Positions 35,106-47,315 of a DNA stretch of 64,000 nucleotides are shown piece by piece. The notes under the pieces are model-generated. The model worked only from the letters and a program-made list of their open reading frames with translations. It did not search any database and was not told the DNA's origin. Numbering within the stretch: the first letter of the stretch is position 1; the number at the start of each line of letters is the position of its first letter. The translations under genes were made by a program, and so were the position numbers. Origin of the DNA: Tricholomella constricta (lineage: Eukaryota; Basidiomycota; Agaricomycetes; Agaricales; Lyophyllaceae); NCBI GenBank assembly GCA_013368375.1, contig JAACJP010000003.1, forward strand, positions 1,178,001 to 1,242,000, in the 5' to 3' direction.

Positions 35106-36460
35106 CTAGTCTAGCACGGCGTATTTTTTCAGATGCACAGGAATGGCATCCTCCAAGCCTTTCGCTTTGAGCCATTTTCGCGAGAACAAACGGCTCTGAT
35201 AGCGGTATGCACCGTCGCACAGGATGGTGGCGACCTTAGAGCCTAAAATGCCTAAATTAAAATGATATTCAGAGTTGTTGGAGATGAAGCGTACCTTTGC
35301 CCAACTTCTGAGCGAGCTCAAAAGCCGCAACAACGTTCAGTGCTGTGCTGGCACCGATGTACAAACCCTCCGTGTGCAGCAGCTCATAAACCATAGCGAT
35401 AGACTTCTCGTCAGGAACAGTAAACGCGCCCGACAGCTCGTTCACAAATAACCCAAGATTATTCGTGATACGGCCCTGACCAATACCTGCAGCCATTACC
35501 ATCAGCCCAGGACCTAGAATAAAAACACGGAAACCCACCCTCAGTGATAGAGCTCCCAGAACGCTCAACAAGCTTCCCTCCGCTGTTGACATAGCTCGTC
35601 AATACACTCCCCGGGGGATCCGCCAGCCAAATCTGTGTCTTCCCCCCACTCTTCTCCTTCAAATACCTCCCGACGCCGGCCAGCGTCCCTCCCGTCCCCG
35701 TCGCGCAGATGAACGCATCCAGGTCGCCCTGCGTCTGCTCCCAGATCTCGGGCCCGGTCGACACGTAGTGCGCGTGTGCGTTGGCGGTGTTGTCGAATTG
35801 GTCCGTCCAGATAGCGTTCTCGAGGGTCTTGGCGTAGTCCCGCGCCTGGTGGTTGTAGTTTTTAGGGTTGTCGTAGGCGACGGCGGGGACTGGGCGGACG
35901 TCTGCGCCGAGCATGCGCAAGAGGTCGATCTTTTCCTGGCTCTGGACATAGGCATCTATGTTTAGGGGGACACTGAAAAGTATTGTAGGTTGGGGAGGCG
36001 ACTGACCTGCGTGTCGGGCATGTATATCACGCAGTTGTAGCCTTTTGCACGGCAGACGTGGGCGAGCCCAATGCCAGTGTTTCCTGCAGTCCCTTCGACG
36101 ACAGTTCCACCTGGCTTGATCCTGTTGTACACGAGAATGAGGTTTTTTGATCGAAGCCAGGTGATTGGACGACTCACAAGCCTTTCTCCTCTGCGTTGCA
36201 GACAACACCAAGGGCTGCACGATCCTTGACGCTTCCGCCTGGGTTCTGGAACTCGGCCTTACCGTAGATCTTGGAGCCTGTCTTCTCCGAGAGCCCTTTC
36301 AAATAAATCTATAGCCACATAGAGGTCAGCTACGTGTCCAAGCAATTGAGTTTAGTGAAGCTACCAAAGGAGTGTTTCCAACAGCTTCTGTAAAGCCATT
36401 AACAGTACCAGCGGTGGAGAATCCCCTGCTCCTCGCTGCTATACGGAAAGCCAACAACAT
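35106..36460 (-). CDS. Cysteine synthase-type PLP enzyme (O-acetylserine sulfhydrylase family)
   Basis: Fold-type II PLP enzyme making cysteine from an activated serine and sulfide. The start [18 protein letters not shown] looks like a mitochondrial targeting sequence. Then comes EAVGNTPL, the PLP-lysine loop [11 protein letters not shown], the substrate loop [20 protein letters not shown] and the phosphate-binding loop [20 protein letters not shown]. Further blocks are [18 protein letters not shown] and [19 protein letters not shown]. The TAGNTG (not TSGNTG) loop is the form I recall in the fungal mitochondrial cysteine synthase 2 group, which may differ in substrate from classic CysK. At least six introns. 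A good acceptor directly upstream of SQEKIDLL was chosen because an earlier acceptor (about 35973) breaks the frame. Confidence 0.92.
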
Positions 36461-36973
36461 GGTGGAGGGTGAAAGAGAATGACGATACTCCAAAGTTTGT
36501 TGAGCCTCATGACGGTGAGCAGTGAGCACGACATCCTCTTATATAATCTGCCTTTGATCATGACCGTGTCATGAAGTGTCGTCGACTTCTGTCATAATTC
36601 CCCCCTACCGCGTTCTTTCTGAGGGATGGCGATAAGAAATACTGACACCAGTCAGCGCACAAATGACAGAGCAAGGCATCCTATTAAAGTGTGAATAGTA
36701 CCAACCACCCAAACAAAATATGAACAGGCATTGAGTGTAGGTATGAGAGAGACGAGGAGAAGTGAAGTCATAACGTCAAGAGACGTGTGGACATTTTGTG
36801 AAGGAATGTCCATTTATACGTTGCGGGATTTCGTGCATGGCCATGAGTATAGTAGAAACAGGAGGAGCATATGAAGGGTATGTGAAAAAATGGGAATGTT
36901 CGTATGCACAGAAGATTCCAGAGGATATACGTTACAGCCGCCAAGAAGGAGTGATAGGCAAGTATGGCAGTGA
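36461..36973. other. Intergenic region, no gene seen
   Basis: Promoter side of the cysteine synthase gene and 3' side of the ARF gene. Both-strand open frames at about 36768-37070 are shadows of the last ARF exon and lack motifs of their own. Confidence 0.45.
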
Positions 36974-37846
<873 letters not shown>

Positions 37847-39240
37847 TGCGGTAACAGTTGCTGGTAGAAGGTAAAGAGCGACTTTGGGCTGGAATTTGTG
37901 TTAAAAGAGAGCGTGAGGGTTGCAGGTCGCAAGGTCGGGACCTTCGCAAGTGGAGGTCGAAAGAAACGGTCACAACCGCGTCACATTACAATCATCACAA
38001 TTTTGATTAACTTACATAACCCCAACCGACACTCGGACATTCAAGTTGGACGTTGGACGATGGCGGCGGTGGTGACGAGGCAGATGTCCTCGACGTCTTT
38101 CTTACTACTGTAGCTTCATATCGATCAAGCTCGCATGACCGAGAAAAATTTGACCGCGTGAATATAAGGTTTACAGTAAAGACTAATACCGTCTGTGATC
38201 GAGTAGTTCGTGCCACGACAGCGCTCTGCGCCGTGGCGTAAGATGTAAGCGATCTGAATAAGGCAAGGAGATAAGGGAACGGAATTTCGTCAACAACACC
38301 TTTGCACATCGTCGTGCGCTGGGCCAAAATGTTCCGGGGACTTGAAGGAGGTCTTGTCCTCCTGGTGCTCCCTTGTCGCGGGCTCAGGCTTACGACCGCG
38401 TCGAGGCGCAACGCGGTCAATCAAAGCAGCTTTTATGTTGTTCACGCGTCAATAGTTTCCGGGAAGGAGTCCTGTCCTTTTGGTGCTGCGGGACCCCGTC
38501 GATGTATTACATTGTGCAACGCGGTCAACCGAAGCACCTGCCATGTCGTTCTGTTGGCTTTCCGTGCTTGCACCAACGATTCCCGTGGAAGTGAGAGCTA
38601 CAGCACAGCCCTCTAAACGAAATTCAGGTGATTGTTTGTCCAGTTACGTCCTTTTTGCAATTATTCTATAGTGTAAACAGGTGAAAGAGTGCTATTTATG
38701 ACACTAATAGTAAGAAAATACACTCACGTTGGCTGGAGGGAAATTCAGTGTCCGTCGCGTCCATCTACATATCTGCGTCATCCAAAGGGCCACTCCAAGC
38801 TGCATCCAATGAAGATAGAAGTGTTTGCAGTGACAGAATGTCAGAGTACAGGGTGATATGTAAGTATGCGACGTGATAGTGGGTATACATATGCGGGGTA
38901 CGGGTCAAAGTCCATGCAGGTTCTAAAAACGAAAGCAGTACAAAGCAAAAAAGATACTGACGATGAAAGGAAATAGCAACAGCGAATGTCGCTTGATTTG
39001 GGGTGTCAATGAGCAAGGGAGCCACGGTGGTTGGGCAATTCATACGATTCGCCCCGAGGATGGTCCAAATACCTCTGCCACGGCGCATCGTCCTCGTGTA
39101 AGGTATTCACGCGCTTGTACGTCTGTTGTTTAGTCTTGCGCCTCTTCCACAAAAGCCTTGATGGCAAGGAAGGGAAAAGAAAAGAAAAAGGGTTAAAGTC
39201 AGCTCTCCAAGCATCCTTGGTTTTCAAGCACATTCGCCAC
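37847..39240. other. Longest gene-free stretch in the window
   Basis: About 1.4 kb upstream of ARF6 and downstream of the phospholipase B gene. No open frame shows protein motifs on either strand. An imperfect duplication lies at 38344-38553. The rest shows no recognisable element. Confidence 0.5.
38344..38553. repeat. Imperfect tandem duplication, about 100-bp unit, two copies
   Basis: Copy 1 spans about 38344-38442 and copy 2 about 38463-38553. Both follow the same order: gaaggag.gtc.tgtcct, tggtgct, a GC-rich middle, then gcaacgcggtcaa (exact in both, 108 bp apart), followed by gaagca or aaagca and atgt.gtt. Copies have diverged by many substitutions and small indels. No transposon ends or flanking duplications are evident. 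Confidence 0.6.
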
Positions 39241-41586
39241 TCACAAGCCACCAATCATGGCCCCAAGAAGCGCAACAAGCCCCGCAAGGCCCCCGATCAA
39301 CGCAAACTTATTCTTCGAGAAGAAATTGCCGAGCTTGCTGAAGCCTGCCGGGTCCGGATCCACAAACACCTGCTTACGCCCGGGGAGAGCTAGCTTCGAT
39401 GGGGGATTCCTCGGGTCGTAACAGTACTGCTGGAAGCACTGGTCGCACAACGCCGAGCGCGGGATGGGTGGGGAGACCTTGAGGCGGGCGCGGTCGATGG
39501 CGGCGCATTGGAGACAGGTACCGAAGTTTGGGTCGGGGGTATTGGCGTTTGGGGTGAAGCCTGAGATTGTGTTTCGGTGCACCTGGGAGAGGAAGAGTGA
39601 CTGGTGTTTGCGGGTGTAGCTCAGTTTAAACGTTCCCGTGCTGTTCGATATTATAAATATTCATATTTACTGCGGGGAAAATGAAAACATACTTGGTGAC
39701 CGGGTCATCACCATTGAGGGGAGGCGCGTTCGGTAGGTAGATGACGAGTGGGAACTCAGGCGGGTCTTGCTTCGGGTCACAGCCAAAAAACGTTGGACGG
39801 GCATTGACACCTGCCTCGATAAATGCTTCAGGGGTTTGAGGGATGGGTGGGAACTGTTGATGGGAGGATCGCAAGAGGGTCGATTGCCTTTGATTGGTGA
39901 ACACCAGAGAGGACCCGCTGAGTATTAAGGAAAAAATTTCGAATGTTAGATTCTTCGATGTTGAAGGCGTTGGAACGTACTTTGGCCAATTGTTGGACTC
40001 ATCCGCGGACCCCTCGATAGTGACGATCACATCCATCCCTCTCGCCCTCACAAACAGCGGTGCATATGGGATATTTTCGTGATTTGACGCGCCATCGATG
40101 AGCTCTAGCCAATTCTTGTCTGAGTCTTCGAAGGTGGTATTCTTCAATCCGTTAAATGGGCTTGGCCAGTTCGCCACATCGTCGGCACGCGTTCGCACCT
40201 CTCGTAACTGCCGCTTGAGGACGTAAAGCAACCCATCACCATCATCGCTTGAAAACGCTGATATCGAGTTGCGCGCAAAGTCAAAGAGTTGCTGGCCAAA
40301 TGGGATGAAAGATAGATCAGACTCGAGAGTTGTTTTGGATACTTACGTTGAACAGACTAGCACTCGTCCCCATGATGAAACCGGCCTGATCGAATCTAGT
40401 CACACACGCTGATCCGTTTTCTGGCTTTCCATTGGACAAGTGTGTCCCTGCATAAGTGAGATTCATGGCCGCAGACAAATTCGGGTCGTATGATGCGAAT
40501 TCCAAGGGGGTTATCTTTTTGAAATTTCAGCTGGATGCTTGCAGCAACGCTCGGTAAACGATACCTCATATACCACAGGATCGAGGGACAGAGAGGTAGT
40601 CAAATTTGAGCCTACTGGGCGAGAATCAGCCACGATTATTGGAAATGGCGTTTTGTGCTGCTGGTATGCGGGAATCAACGGGATATCGGACCAAAGTTGG
40701 CCTGCACCGTGAGCAGTATCATTCGTAAAGAAATTCTTTCGGTTTGTCTGGTTGAGGAAATGGTACGAGATCATACGTGACCATGGGTCTGTTATGCTGG
40801 TATCACTAGAATGCACGACATCAGTCGCTTAGACAAAGGAATATGCGGCTACTAACACTCCCTTGTTGGCCTTTGCCATAACACTCCATAGTACACTTCC
40901 AAAGAAAGCTTGGTTTTTGTCCGAGAAGAGATTGATACCGTCAGGAGTGGCCAAAGAAAGTTCCAGGAGCCAGCCTTCCATATCCTTGTCATTCCCCAAT
41001 ACCATTTCATTTATTGTCGGCCAATTATTGAAGAACAGCGATCCTGTAATCCAAGAGCCGCCTAGCAAGAATTTAGAATCACCTCACGCAACGAAGTGTT
41101 TTACACACCTGACAGCCCTGACATATATGACACGACTTGTAATAGGCCACCTGTTCCCGCTGCCTTCGCCGAGTCGTTGCGTGCATCAAGCCCACTAAGG
41201 CACCCAGCAGCGTACAGGGCGGCACGCATGCCACCACCAGGAATGGCCATGCCGACCCTGGGAAAGTTCCCCTGGAATGCTGAAAGGTTGTACCCATGTT
41301 CCGCTGTACTGACGCCAAGCCAGTCCCGCCATGCGTCAGGCAGGACATCGCTGGCGCGTTTACTGACGTATTCGGTTTCCTCGGGGTGGAGGGTCTGATT
41401 TTGGGGGGTGAAGACACGGATAAGAGAGGTTGTCGAGAGGTCTGGACATTGGACATTTGTGTTTGGTGCATAGTCTATAACTGAGTCTTGTGATTCAAGG
41501 ACGTCCTGGGAGGTCACAGGAACAAGGAGATAGATTGCGAGCAGGACCCTGAGCTTGAGGCGCCTCCGAGGCACTAGATGGAACAT
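39241..41586 (-). CDS. PLB1: Phospholipase B / lysophospholipase, secreted or membrane-anchored
   Basis: Deacylates phospholipids and lysophospholipids at the cell surface. A signal peptide (LRVLLAIYLLVPVTSQ) is followed by VGMAIPGGGMRAALYAAG (oxyanion loop), the nucleophile block SYMSGLSGGSWITGSLFFNN (G-x-S-G-G), and the segment LELIDGASNHENIPYAPLFV, which holds the catalytic Asp-Gly. Many N-glycosylation sequons occur. The C-terminus carries cysteine-rich CLQCAAIDRAR and CDQCFQQYCYDPRNPP motifs and ends with a hydrophobic helix (KFALIGGLAGLVALLGAMIG), so the enzyme is probably held in the membrane or processed to a GPI form. About ten exons; 39582-39241 is the last. The DGASNHEN variant of the usual DGGxxxxN block is noteworthy. 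Confidence 0.93.
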
Positions 41587-41962
41587 TTGTAGAGAAAGGG
41601 CGGACTATGGCCGGGCTGAGGGAGTAACTGGAATCTTTATCTGTTGCGAGGCAGTGTTATAGGCCTCGGGCAGCAGGGGTTTCGTAACCGTCATGGATTG
41701 TTGCGAGCTGCCTAAGCGTGGCGATCACGGACTTCTATAACACAGCTGCCGGTGCTTGCTTTTCTTGTGATTTCTGCAACAAACACAAGTTGACTTGTTG
41801 TTCGCCACGCTGCAACCGGCAGGGTCGTTGCGACCAAGTCGGAGCGATCATGGATTGAATTAAAAGACCCTTCAATAATCTATACCCCTTAATGGCCTCT
41901 AGTAACCTCTCGATTGCAAATCCTACAGCACATAATAGTGATACAAAATACGGTCACACCCC
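41587..41962. other. Intergenic region between phospholipase B and RAD23
   Basis: Promoter side of the phospholipase gene and 3' side of RAD23. No open frame with motifs and no repeat seen. Confidence 0.45.
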
Positions 41963-43413
41963 CTAATCTTCAAAGCCTCCCTCAAACAGGTAGTTAGCAG
42001 CCAGCTCCTCGTTCTTATCGCATGCAAAGTAAGCCTCCAATACAGCTTGCCTTGGGAAGCCAAGTGCCTCCAACTAAAACCGCTATCAGAACACAGAGTT
42101 TACGGAGAGGCAGAATGTGTGCTCACGCGTTCAATGGCGGCCCTCTCCTCCTCCGTGACGCTCACGACTTGCGCACCAGGGGGTATCTGCCCGCCCTCTT
42201 CATCATACTCAACCTGAACCCCAAGCACCTGCATCAGCGCCTCAGGGTTCGACGCCAGTACTTGTGCAAGATGCGGATTCTGCTGTGCAAGCTGCTGAAT
42301 CAGCAGCTGTGCGTTCTCTGGGTTGGCCGCCATCTGATCGCGGAGCTGCTGTATCTGTGGGCTATTGCGCAGAGCATTGAGGTCGATTTGCTGGCCCCCA
42401 GGAGCACTGACGAAGTTCGTGGCACCAGCACCTCCCCCCACTTGTTGTTGTTGCTGCTGGGCAAGCTGGAAAAGACAAGGTGTTAATGGATCAGATCCAT
42501 AAGCAAGCGATAAGCTTACCTGGAAGAGATTTTGGGGTTGCCCTGCAGGTGTGGCTGTGGCAGCGGGGGCAGGAGCAGGGGCAGCGGGCTGAGCAGTAGG
42601 CGCAGCAGCCTGAGCAGGAGGTGCATTGCCGGCGGCCTCAGCCTCCAAGTGTGCAGGGATTCCCTACGCCATGATAAGCGCCAGAGTGCAGATAGTGCTG
42701 GGACGCAATACGCACTGTCATGAGATACTCCACAGCTCGATCAGGGTTGTTAAAGCTAGCCCTCAACGCGCGCAGAACCTGATCACGAGGAAAACCCATC
42801 TCAGTCATGTTGGCAATCGTGGTCTGGAGAGCCTCTCCAGACAAGAAAGAGCTCATGTCACCAAAGGCTGGTGCAGCAGCAGCAGGCGTTGTGGAGGCGG
42901 GTGGAGTGGCAGCGATGGGAGCTGGAGCAGCAGCAGGAGGTGGCGAGACGGGAGCGGCAGGAGCCGCGGCGGGGGCTGCAGCTGGTGCCGGTGTACTTGA
43001 TGACGCCGCAGCAGGTGCTGGAGTTGGTTTGGGCTATGATTGGAGCTTGAATTTATGTAGGTTAGGGAGATGATTGGCACACACCTTCGAGACCATTAGA
43101 ACAAGAAAGTCCTTCTCCTTGATCCCACATGATTCGACGGTTTTCTCATTGTCGAGGATTTTACCTGACAGAATATAGTGTGAGCCTATAGTAAGGCTGT
43201 AGGATGCCGGTGAATCGCACCAGCATAGATGATCTTCTGGGAGGCAACGTCATGTTTCTGAGATTCCTGGATCTTCTCCTTGAGAGTGGCAATTGTATCG
43301 GATCCCTCGAGATCGATCTGTGAGATCGCGGGTGAGTAGACAGGAAAGGAGAGAAATCAAGGGAGACTTGCATGGAAAACCTTCTGTTGAGTAGTTTTTA
43401 TGGTGACCTTCAT
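41963..43413 (-). CDS. RAD23: UV excision repair protein RAD23 (UBL-UBA proteasome shuttle)
   Basis: Carries ubiquitylated proteins to the proteasome and stabilises Rad4/XPC. An N-terminal ubiquitin-like domain ([60 protein letters not shown]) is followed by an Ala/Pro linker. UBA1 reads [20 protein letters not shown], a second Ala/Pro linker follows, then the XPC-binding helices ([34 protein letters not shown]) and UBA2 ([20 protein letters not shown]), ending [10 protein letters not shown]. Six or so exons. All four domains are present in the standard order. Confidence 0.96.
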
Positions 43414-43691
43414 GATGGGCACAGGAAGGCTTGCGTGGTGTGGCTGTGCTCCGTTTATTTAATCATCAATCTACCTTGTAAGCCCATCAACCCATGTTCC
43501 CTTCGTTGGTCTTATAAGCTCTGCAAGCTCCTGTCTGCCTGTTAAGTGGCCCTAAAGCTGACAGAAGCCACACCTAACCACCCTTGGACGCGCTGGAACC
43601 ACCCGGAGAGATCTTGTGACCGCCAGCAAGTTGCCTCCTCTTTGCCTGCCACCACTCGGCAACCTTTCCTCATTTTCTACCACCAGCTGCC

Positions 43692-46079
43692 ATGGATCAG
43701 GAGCCAGGAGACGACTACATTCGACGTCTAGCCTCATTCATTCGCACCAATGAGAAGAACATTGCAGAGGGAGGATTTCCTCGGCGGCGGCGTACACTGC
43801 GTCCTGCACCGGAGGCGGCATCTCTCTTCAACCCATTGGGATGGTTTAGTTCTGACCCCACTGGCCACTCTACACCGCCGCCAAAACCTGTGATACTCTC
43901 CGTCGACACTCACCGCCTCTTCTACGTCCTCATGCGCATGGAAGCCCTAGGCTTCGAGGTCGGAACCCTCGATGTCCAGGTCGACAATCCTTCTCGACCC
44001 ATGAGTTATATCAACATCTTTTCCGACTCTGATAAGTCGGACACACTATCTCTGGCCTCCTTCCGTTCGTCTCTGTCCGCCGTGTCTGGTTTATCTCTCG
44101 GGGGAGGGTGGTGGGGCCGGCCAGAGCCACCCAGCGTCGACTCTGAACTCAGGTATCTCTTCAGCAGTTTCACCAAGGTCCCTGCTTTACGCGTGAATTC
44201 ACCTGGTCGTAAAATCATCGCTGAATTGTTGAACGAGTCCCCGAACCAGAACGCACTCCCGCTTGATGCATTCAAGAATCTACAGAGCCTGGAGTGCGTA
44301 GACATTGACCCAAGGACGCTGCTCGGTTGGGATAGGCTGGCGGAAGGTTTGAGAAGCCTGAAGGTAAAGAAGAGTGGGCTGGAAGATATATCGGTTATCT
44401 TCATTGGGGCGGTGATAGATGACCAGGCGAGAAGAGGGGGCAGCACGAGTCGGAAACGGCGACGACGGATACCCCATGGGCCAGCGAAGGACACATCTTT
44501 CTTCATCACACGTCTTCCAGACTCCGTACCAGAGGCGTCAGACGCTGAAGAGAGTGGACTGAATGACGACGGAGAGTCTGGACCCCAATTGGAGAGTGGT
44601 TCATCCTCACCCCCCCCTCCGGCCGAGCTTTCCTCAAACAAATGGGCCTTCCTGAAACACTTATCACTACCTGATAATTCTTTGACCTTCTTCCCCTCTG
44701 ATGCAATACCGTATCTAACCTCCCTTGTGCACCTTGATCTCGCCTCCAACCTCCTGGTTTCCGTCCCTCCAGGCCTTGGTGCACTCTACAACCTCGTTTC
44801 TCTGAATTTGTCTGACAATATGATCGACTCCGTTCTTGGCATTTACCTCAATCTGGGCCAGGTGCTTTCGCTCAACATGGCGCACAACCGGCTTGAGTCT
44901 ATCTGCGGCTTAGAGCGGTTAGTTGCGCTCGAGCGTGTCGATCTCCGTGGTAATCTCATTGAGGAGAGTGCCGAGATCGGCCGGCTTGCCATTCTCCCCA
45001 ACATAGCCGATGTGTGGATCGAAGGAAACCCGTTGGTGGAGCTGGAAGAAAACTACAGGGTTGAATGTTTTGAAAAATTCTGGAAGGAGGAGAAAACGGT
45101 TAGGTTGGATGGGACACCCCCTGGATTCTACGAGAGGCGGAACCTTCCTGTTTCGCCGCCAGAGCAAATGTCCTCCTCGCGCCCATTATCAATAGCGTAT
45201 TCCCCGCCAGTCGTCGCTGTGGGGCTTCACCCCCATCAACATACCCCTATTCGGCCTGCTCCTGTTGACAAATACCCTACTCCGCCATCCTCCAATGCGT
45301 CACCCTCTCTTGCTCCCGTCGGTGCTGTTGGTGTTGGCGGTAAGCCTCGCCGGAAGAAGTTGAGAAGAGTCGTAGACCTCGATGGGGAGCATAGTGATGG
45401 CAGCTCTGCGGGAGCAAACCATTCCAGAAATCAATCAACAGCGTCTTCACAGCTCAGGCCGAAGACCAAGGTCAAACTGAAGGAAGCCAAACAGGGCAGC
45501 CCTCTGCCGGAGCAATCCCCTCTTGTTAAGAAATGGGGTCAAATTGGAACATTGGATGCGGGCCAGGACGAGGGGCCTGCAAGACCTGAATTTTCGGTTC
45601 ATGTGAACGCTCCAACGCCCATTGAGAGGGCGTCTTCTACCAGTACGGTTGTGCCTGCGCAGCCTAGCACGAGCCCGCAGAAGGCAGCCCGTCGCACACG
45701 CCATGGTCACGGGCGGTACCAAACCGACTTCATACCGGCTTCCACAAGCCGTGCAGCTCCCGAATTGTTTTCTTCACCAATCAAGTCGCCAGAGGAGAGT
45801 TCGAGCTCGAGCTCGACGTCGCCGATGACCTCAACCTCCTTGAGAAACGGTCGCGCGTCCGGTTCAGCCACTTTTTCTTCGTCGTCTGGCATGCGCCGGG
45901 CGCGTGTCAGTGCGTCGGTGTACGAACCGCCAAATATTTCTGACGGAGAGGATGGCGGTCGAGGTGGCGAGGATATCAGGGACAATGCCGATGCATACAG
46001 AAGGAGAATAGAGGCGCTGAAGAAGGATATGGGGGATGGTTGGTTGAAGGTGTTCAGCCAGAGTCAGATGAAGTCTTGA
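43692..46079 (+). CDS. Leucine-rich-repeat protein, conserved fungal
   Basis: Single-exon frame of 795 residues, unusual for this intron-rich window. The N-terminus (MDQEPGDDYIRRLASFIRTN) leads to a helical region, then a first LRR-like stretch (FKNLQSLECVDIDPRTLLGW, LRSLKVKKSGLEDISVIF). After a basic spacer comes a run of repeats (KWAFLKHLSLPDNSLTFFPS, LVHLDLASNLLVSVPPGLGA, LVSLNLSDNMIDSVLGIYLN, LSLNMAHNRLESICGLERLV, ERVDLRGNLIEES) capped by ADVWIEGNPLVELEENYRVE. The last 300 residues are Ser/Pro-rich with basic patches. The layout recalls animal LKB1-interacting protein STK11IP and fission yeast LRR proteins, but that link is from memory and weak. Confidence 0.88.
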   Translation: MDQEPGDDYIRRLASFIRTNEKNIAEGGFPRRRRTLRPAPEAASLFNPLGWFSSDPTGHSTPPPKPVILSVDTHRLFYVLMRMEALGFEVGTLDVQVDNPSRPMSYINIFSDSDKSDTLSLASFRSSLSAVSGLSLGGGWWGRPEPPSVDSELRYLFSSFTKVPALRVNSPGRKIIAELLNESPNQNALPLDAFKNLQSLECVDIDPRTLLGWDRLAEGLRSLKVKKSGLEDISVIFIGAVIDDQARRGGSTSRKRRRRIPHGPAKDTSFFITRLPDSVPEASDAEESGLNDDGESGPQLESGSSSPPPPAELSSNKWAFLKHLSLPDNSLTFFPSDAIPYLTSLVHLDLASNLLVSVPPGLGALYNLVSLNLSDNMIDSVLGIYLNLGQVLSLNMAHNRLESICGLERLVALERVDLRGNLIEESAEIGRLAILPNIADVWIEGNPLVELEENYRVECFEKFWKEEKTVRLDGTPPGFYERRNLPVSPPEQMSSSRPLSIAYSPPVVAVGLHPHQHTPIRPAPVDKYPTPPSSNASPSLAPVGAVGVGGKPRRKKLRRVVDLDGEHSDGSSAGANHSRNQSTASSQLRPKTKVKLKEAKQGSPLPEQSPLVKKWGQIGTLDAGQDEGPARPEFSVHVNAPTPIERASSTSTVVPAQPSTSPQKAARRTRHGHGRYQTDFIPASTSRAAPELFSSPIKSPEESSSSSSTSPMTSTSLRNGRASGSATFSSSSGMRRARVSASVYEPPNISDGEDGGRGGEDIRDNADAYRRRIEALKKDMGDGWLKVFSQSQMKS

Positions 46080-46157
46080 TCCACCCACACACGGCATGCT
46101 TTGTTGTTTTTCGTATCCTAGGTTGCTTTCGGTATTCTATTCACATCGGGCCACTTT

Positions 46158-47167
46158 TCACACATGTACATCATTAGATCCACTGCAGTATGCCATGATG
46201 ATTCGTTTGTATCCAATCCTAATCCTGCGGAGGAAAGTAATATAGTGTGATTCATTGTATGCCAACGCCCACTCCTTCGCACTGACAACTGGTATATCGT
46301 GCTGGCTTTTGTACGTCTGTCCGATATCCCAAGCCACACCCCTACCAGCCGCAAACACAACTGAATACTTATTGATGGCATTATTTGGGTCGTCCTCCAA
46401 TCGCTGTTGGAGAGTGGGCAAGTCCCACACATCTCGCTGTACCTGGCGGCCCTTGGTAGCAGGGAGGATATCAATGATGTCGGCCAGCTGGGAATACGAA
46501 AGGGTGTCGCCGGCAATAAACACCACTGCGTTCCTGATCCGTGGTTTTGCATGTAGGATCTCTACCGTGAGACGCCCCGTATCCTCAACTGCCGTAACTG
46601 TGATACGATTTTCGAAGTCTCCCAAGGCATGGACTTGTCTAGGTCAACGACGCCGAAAAAGGGGGCGAAGAGGAAGCTGGTGAATACTCCAATGAAAACG
46701 ATGACCCATTCTGTGCGCGTTTGCGCGCGAAGAAGGGCGCGAACATCCAGTTGCTCGTCAAAGAGCTCTTGAGCAGAACCCTTGCCGATGGTGTCATAGT
46801 CAACACCGAATTGCCAAGGGAAGTATCGCGGGACTTCAGCCTTCAACGCGGCACGGGCGAGCTTCAACGGAGCCCCAGGGCCCGCAACGTATCCGGTGGC
46901 TGAGATTACTGTATGGAAGCCCTTGAAGAGCTGGGCGAGTTCAGTCTCGTCGTTGGCGACGAGGTCATCAGACAGGATATGGATTCCTAGATCGCGAATT
47001 TCGGCGACCTGTTTCTGTTTCTGTGGTTCTGTGGACGTGATTGTAGGTTGTCGGAGGAGAACAGTTGTGCGGCTGGAGCCCCATCGTGGATTGGTAAGTT
47101 CGCGTAATATGGACACGCCCAGTTCACCTGCCCCAAGTACGAGAATGTTTTCGTTTTGGTTTGACAT
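46158..47167 (-). pseudogene. NmrA-like / isoflavone-reductase-like NAD(P)-binding protein with a frame break
   Basis: The N-terminal part has the Rossmann motif LVLGAGELGVSILRELTNPR, then VISATGYVAGPGAPLKLARA, KAEVPRYFPWQFGVDYDTIG, LRAQTRTEWVIVFIGVFTSF and GVVDLDK, in one frame down to about 46636. The natural continuation (VHALGDFENRITVTAVEDTG, PRIRNAVVFIAGDTLSYSQL, ending SGSNDVHV) lies in another frame. The two meet within a few bases at 46630-46640, with no room for an intron. One missing base (for example a G, aag-gtc read as aagtc) explains it. Either the gene is recently inactivated, or the sequence has a one-base error. Without the break it would be a normal-length (about 335 residues) NmrA-like reductase, a family often acting as redox sensor or NADPH-dependent reductase. 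Confidence 0.75.
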
Positions 47168-47315
47168 GGCTAGGGCGTAAAGAGGAGTTGCCGTAAGTAT
47201 TTAAAGGCCGACGTGGTTTAGTAACCGGGCGAGACTCTATCAGCAACAGTCAGCAACGCAATTCCATGAAGCTCGTAGCATAAGCTTCTTCTTTTCCGGG
47301 ACCGTTGCGGGTAAA

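Noticed and set aside
38007..38420. Minus-strand open frame of 137 codons in the 37.8-39.2 kb gap
   Set aside because: Composition looks random, no motif, and it overlaps the imperfect duplication.
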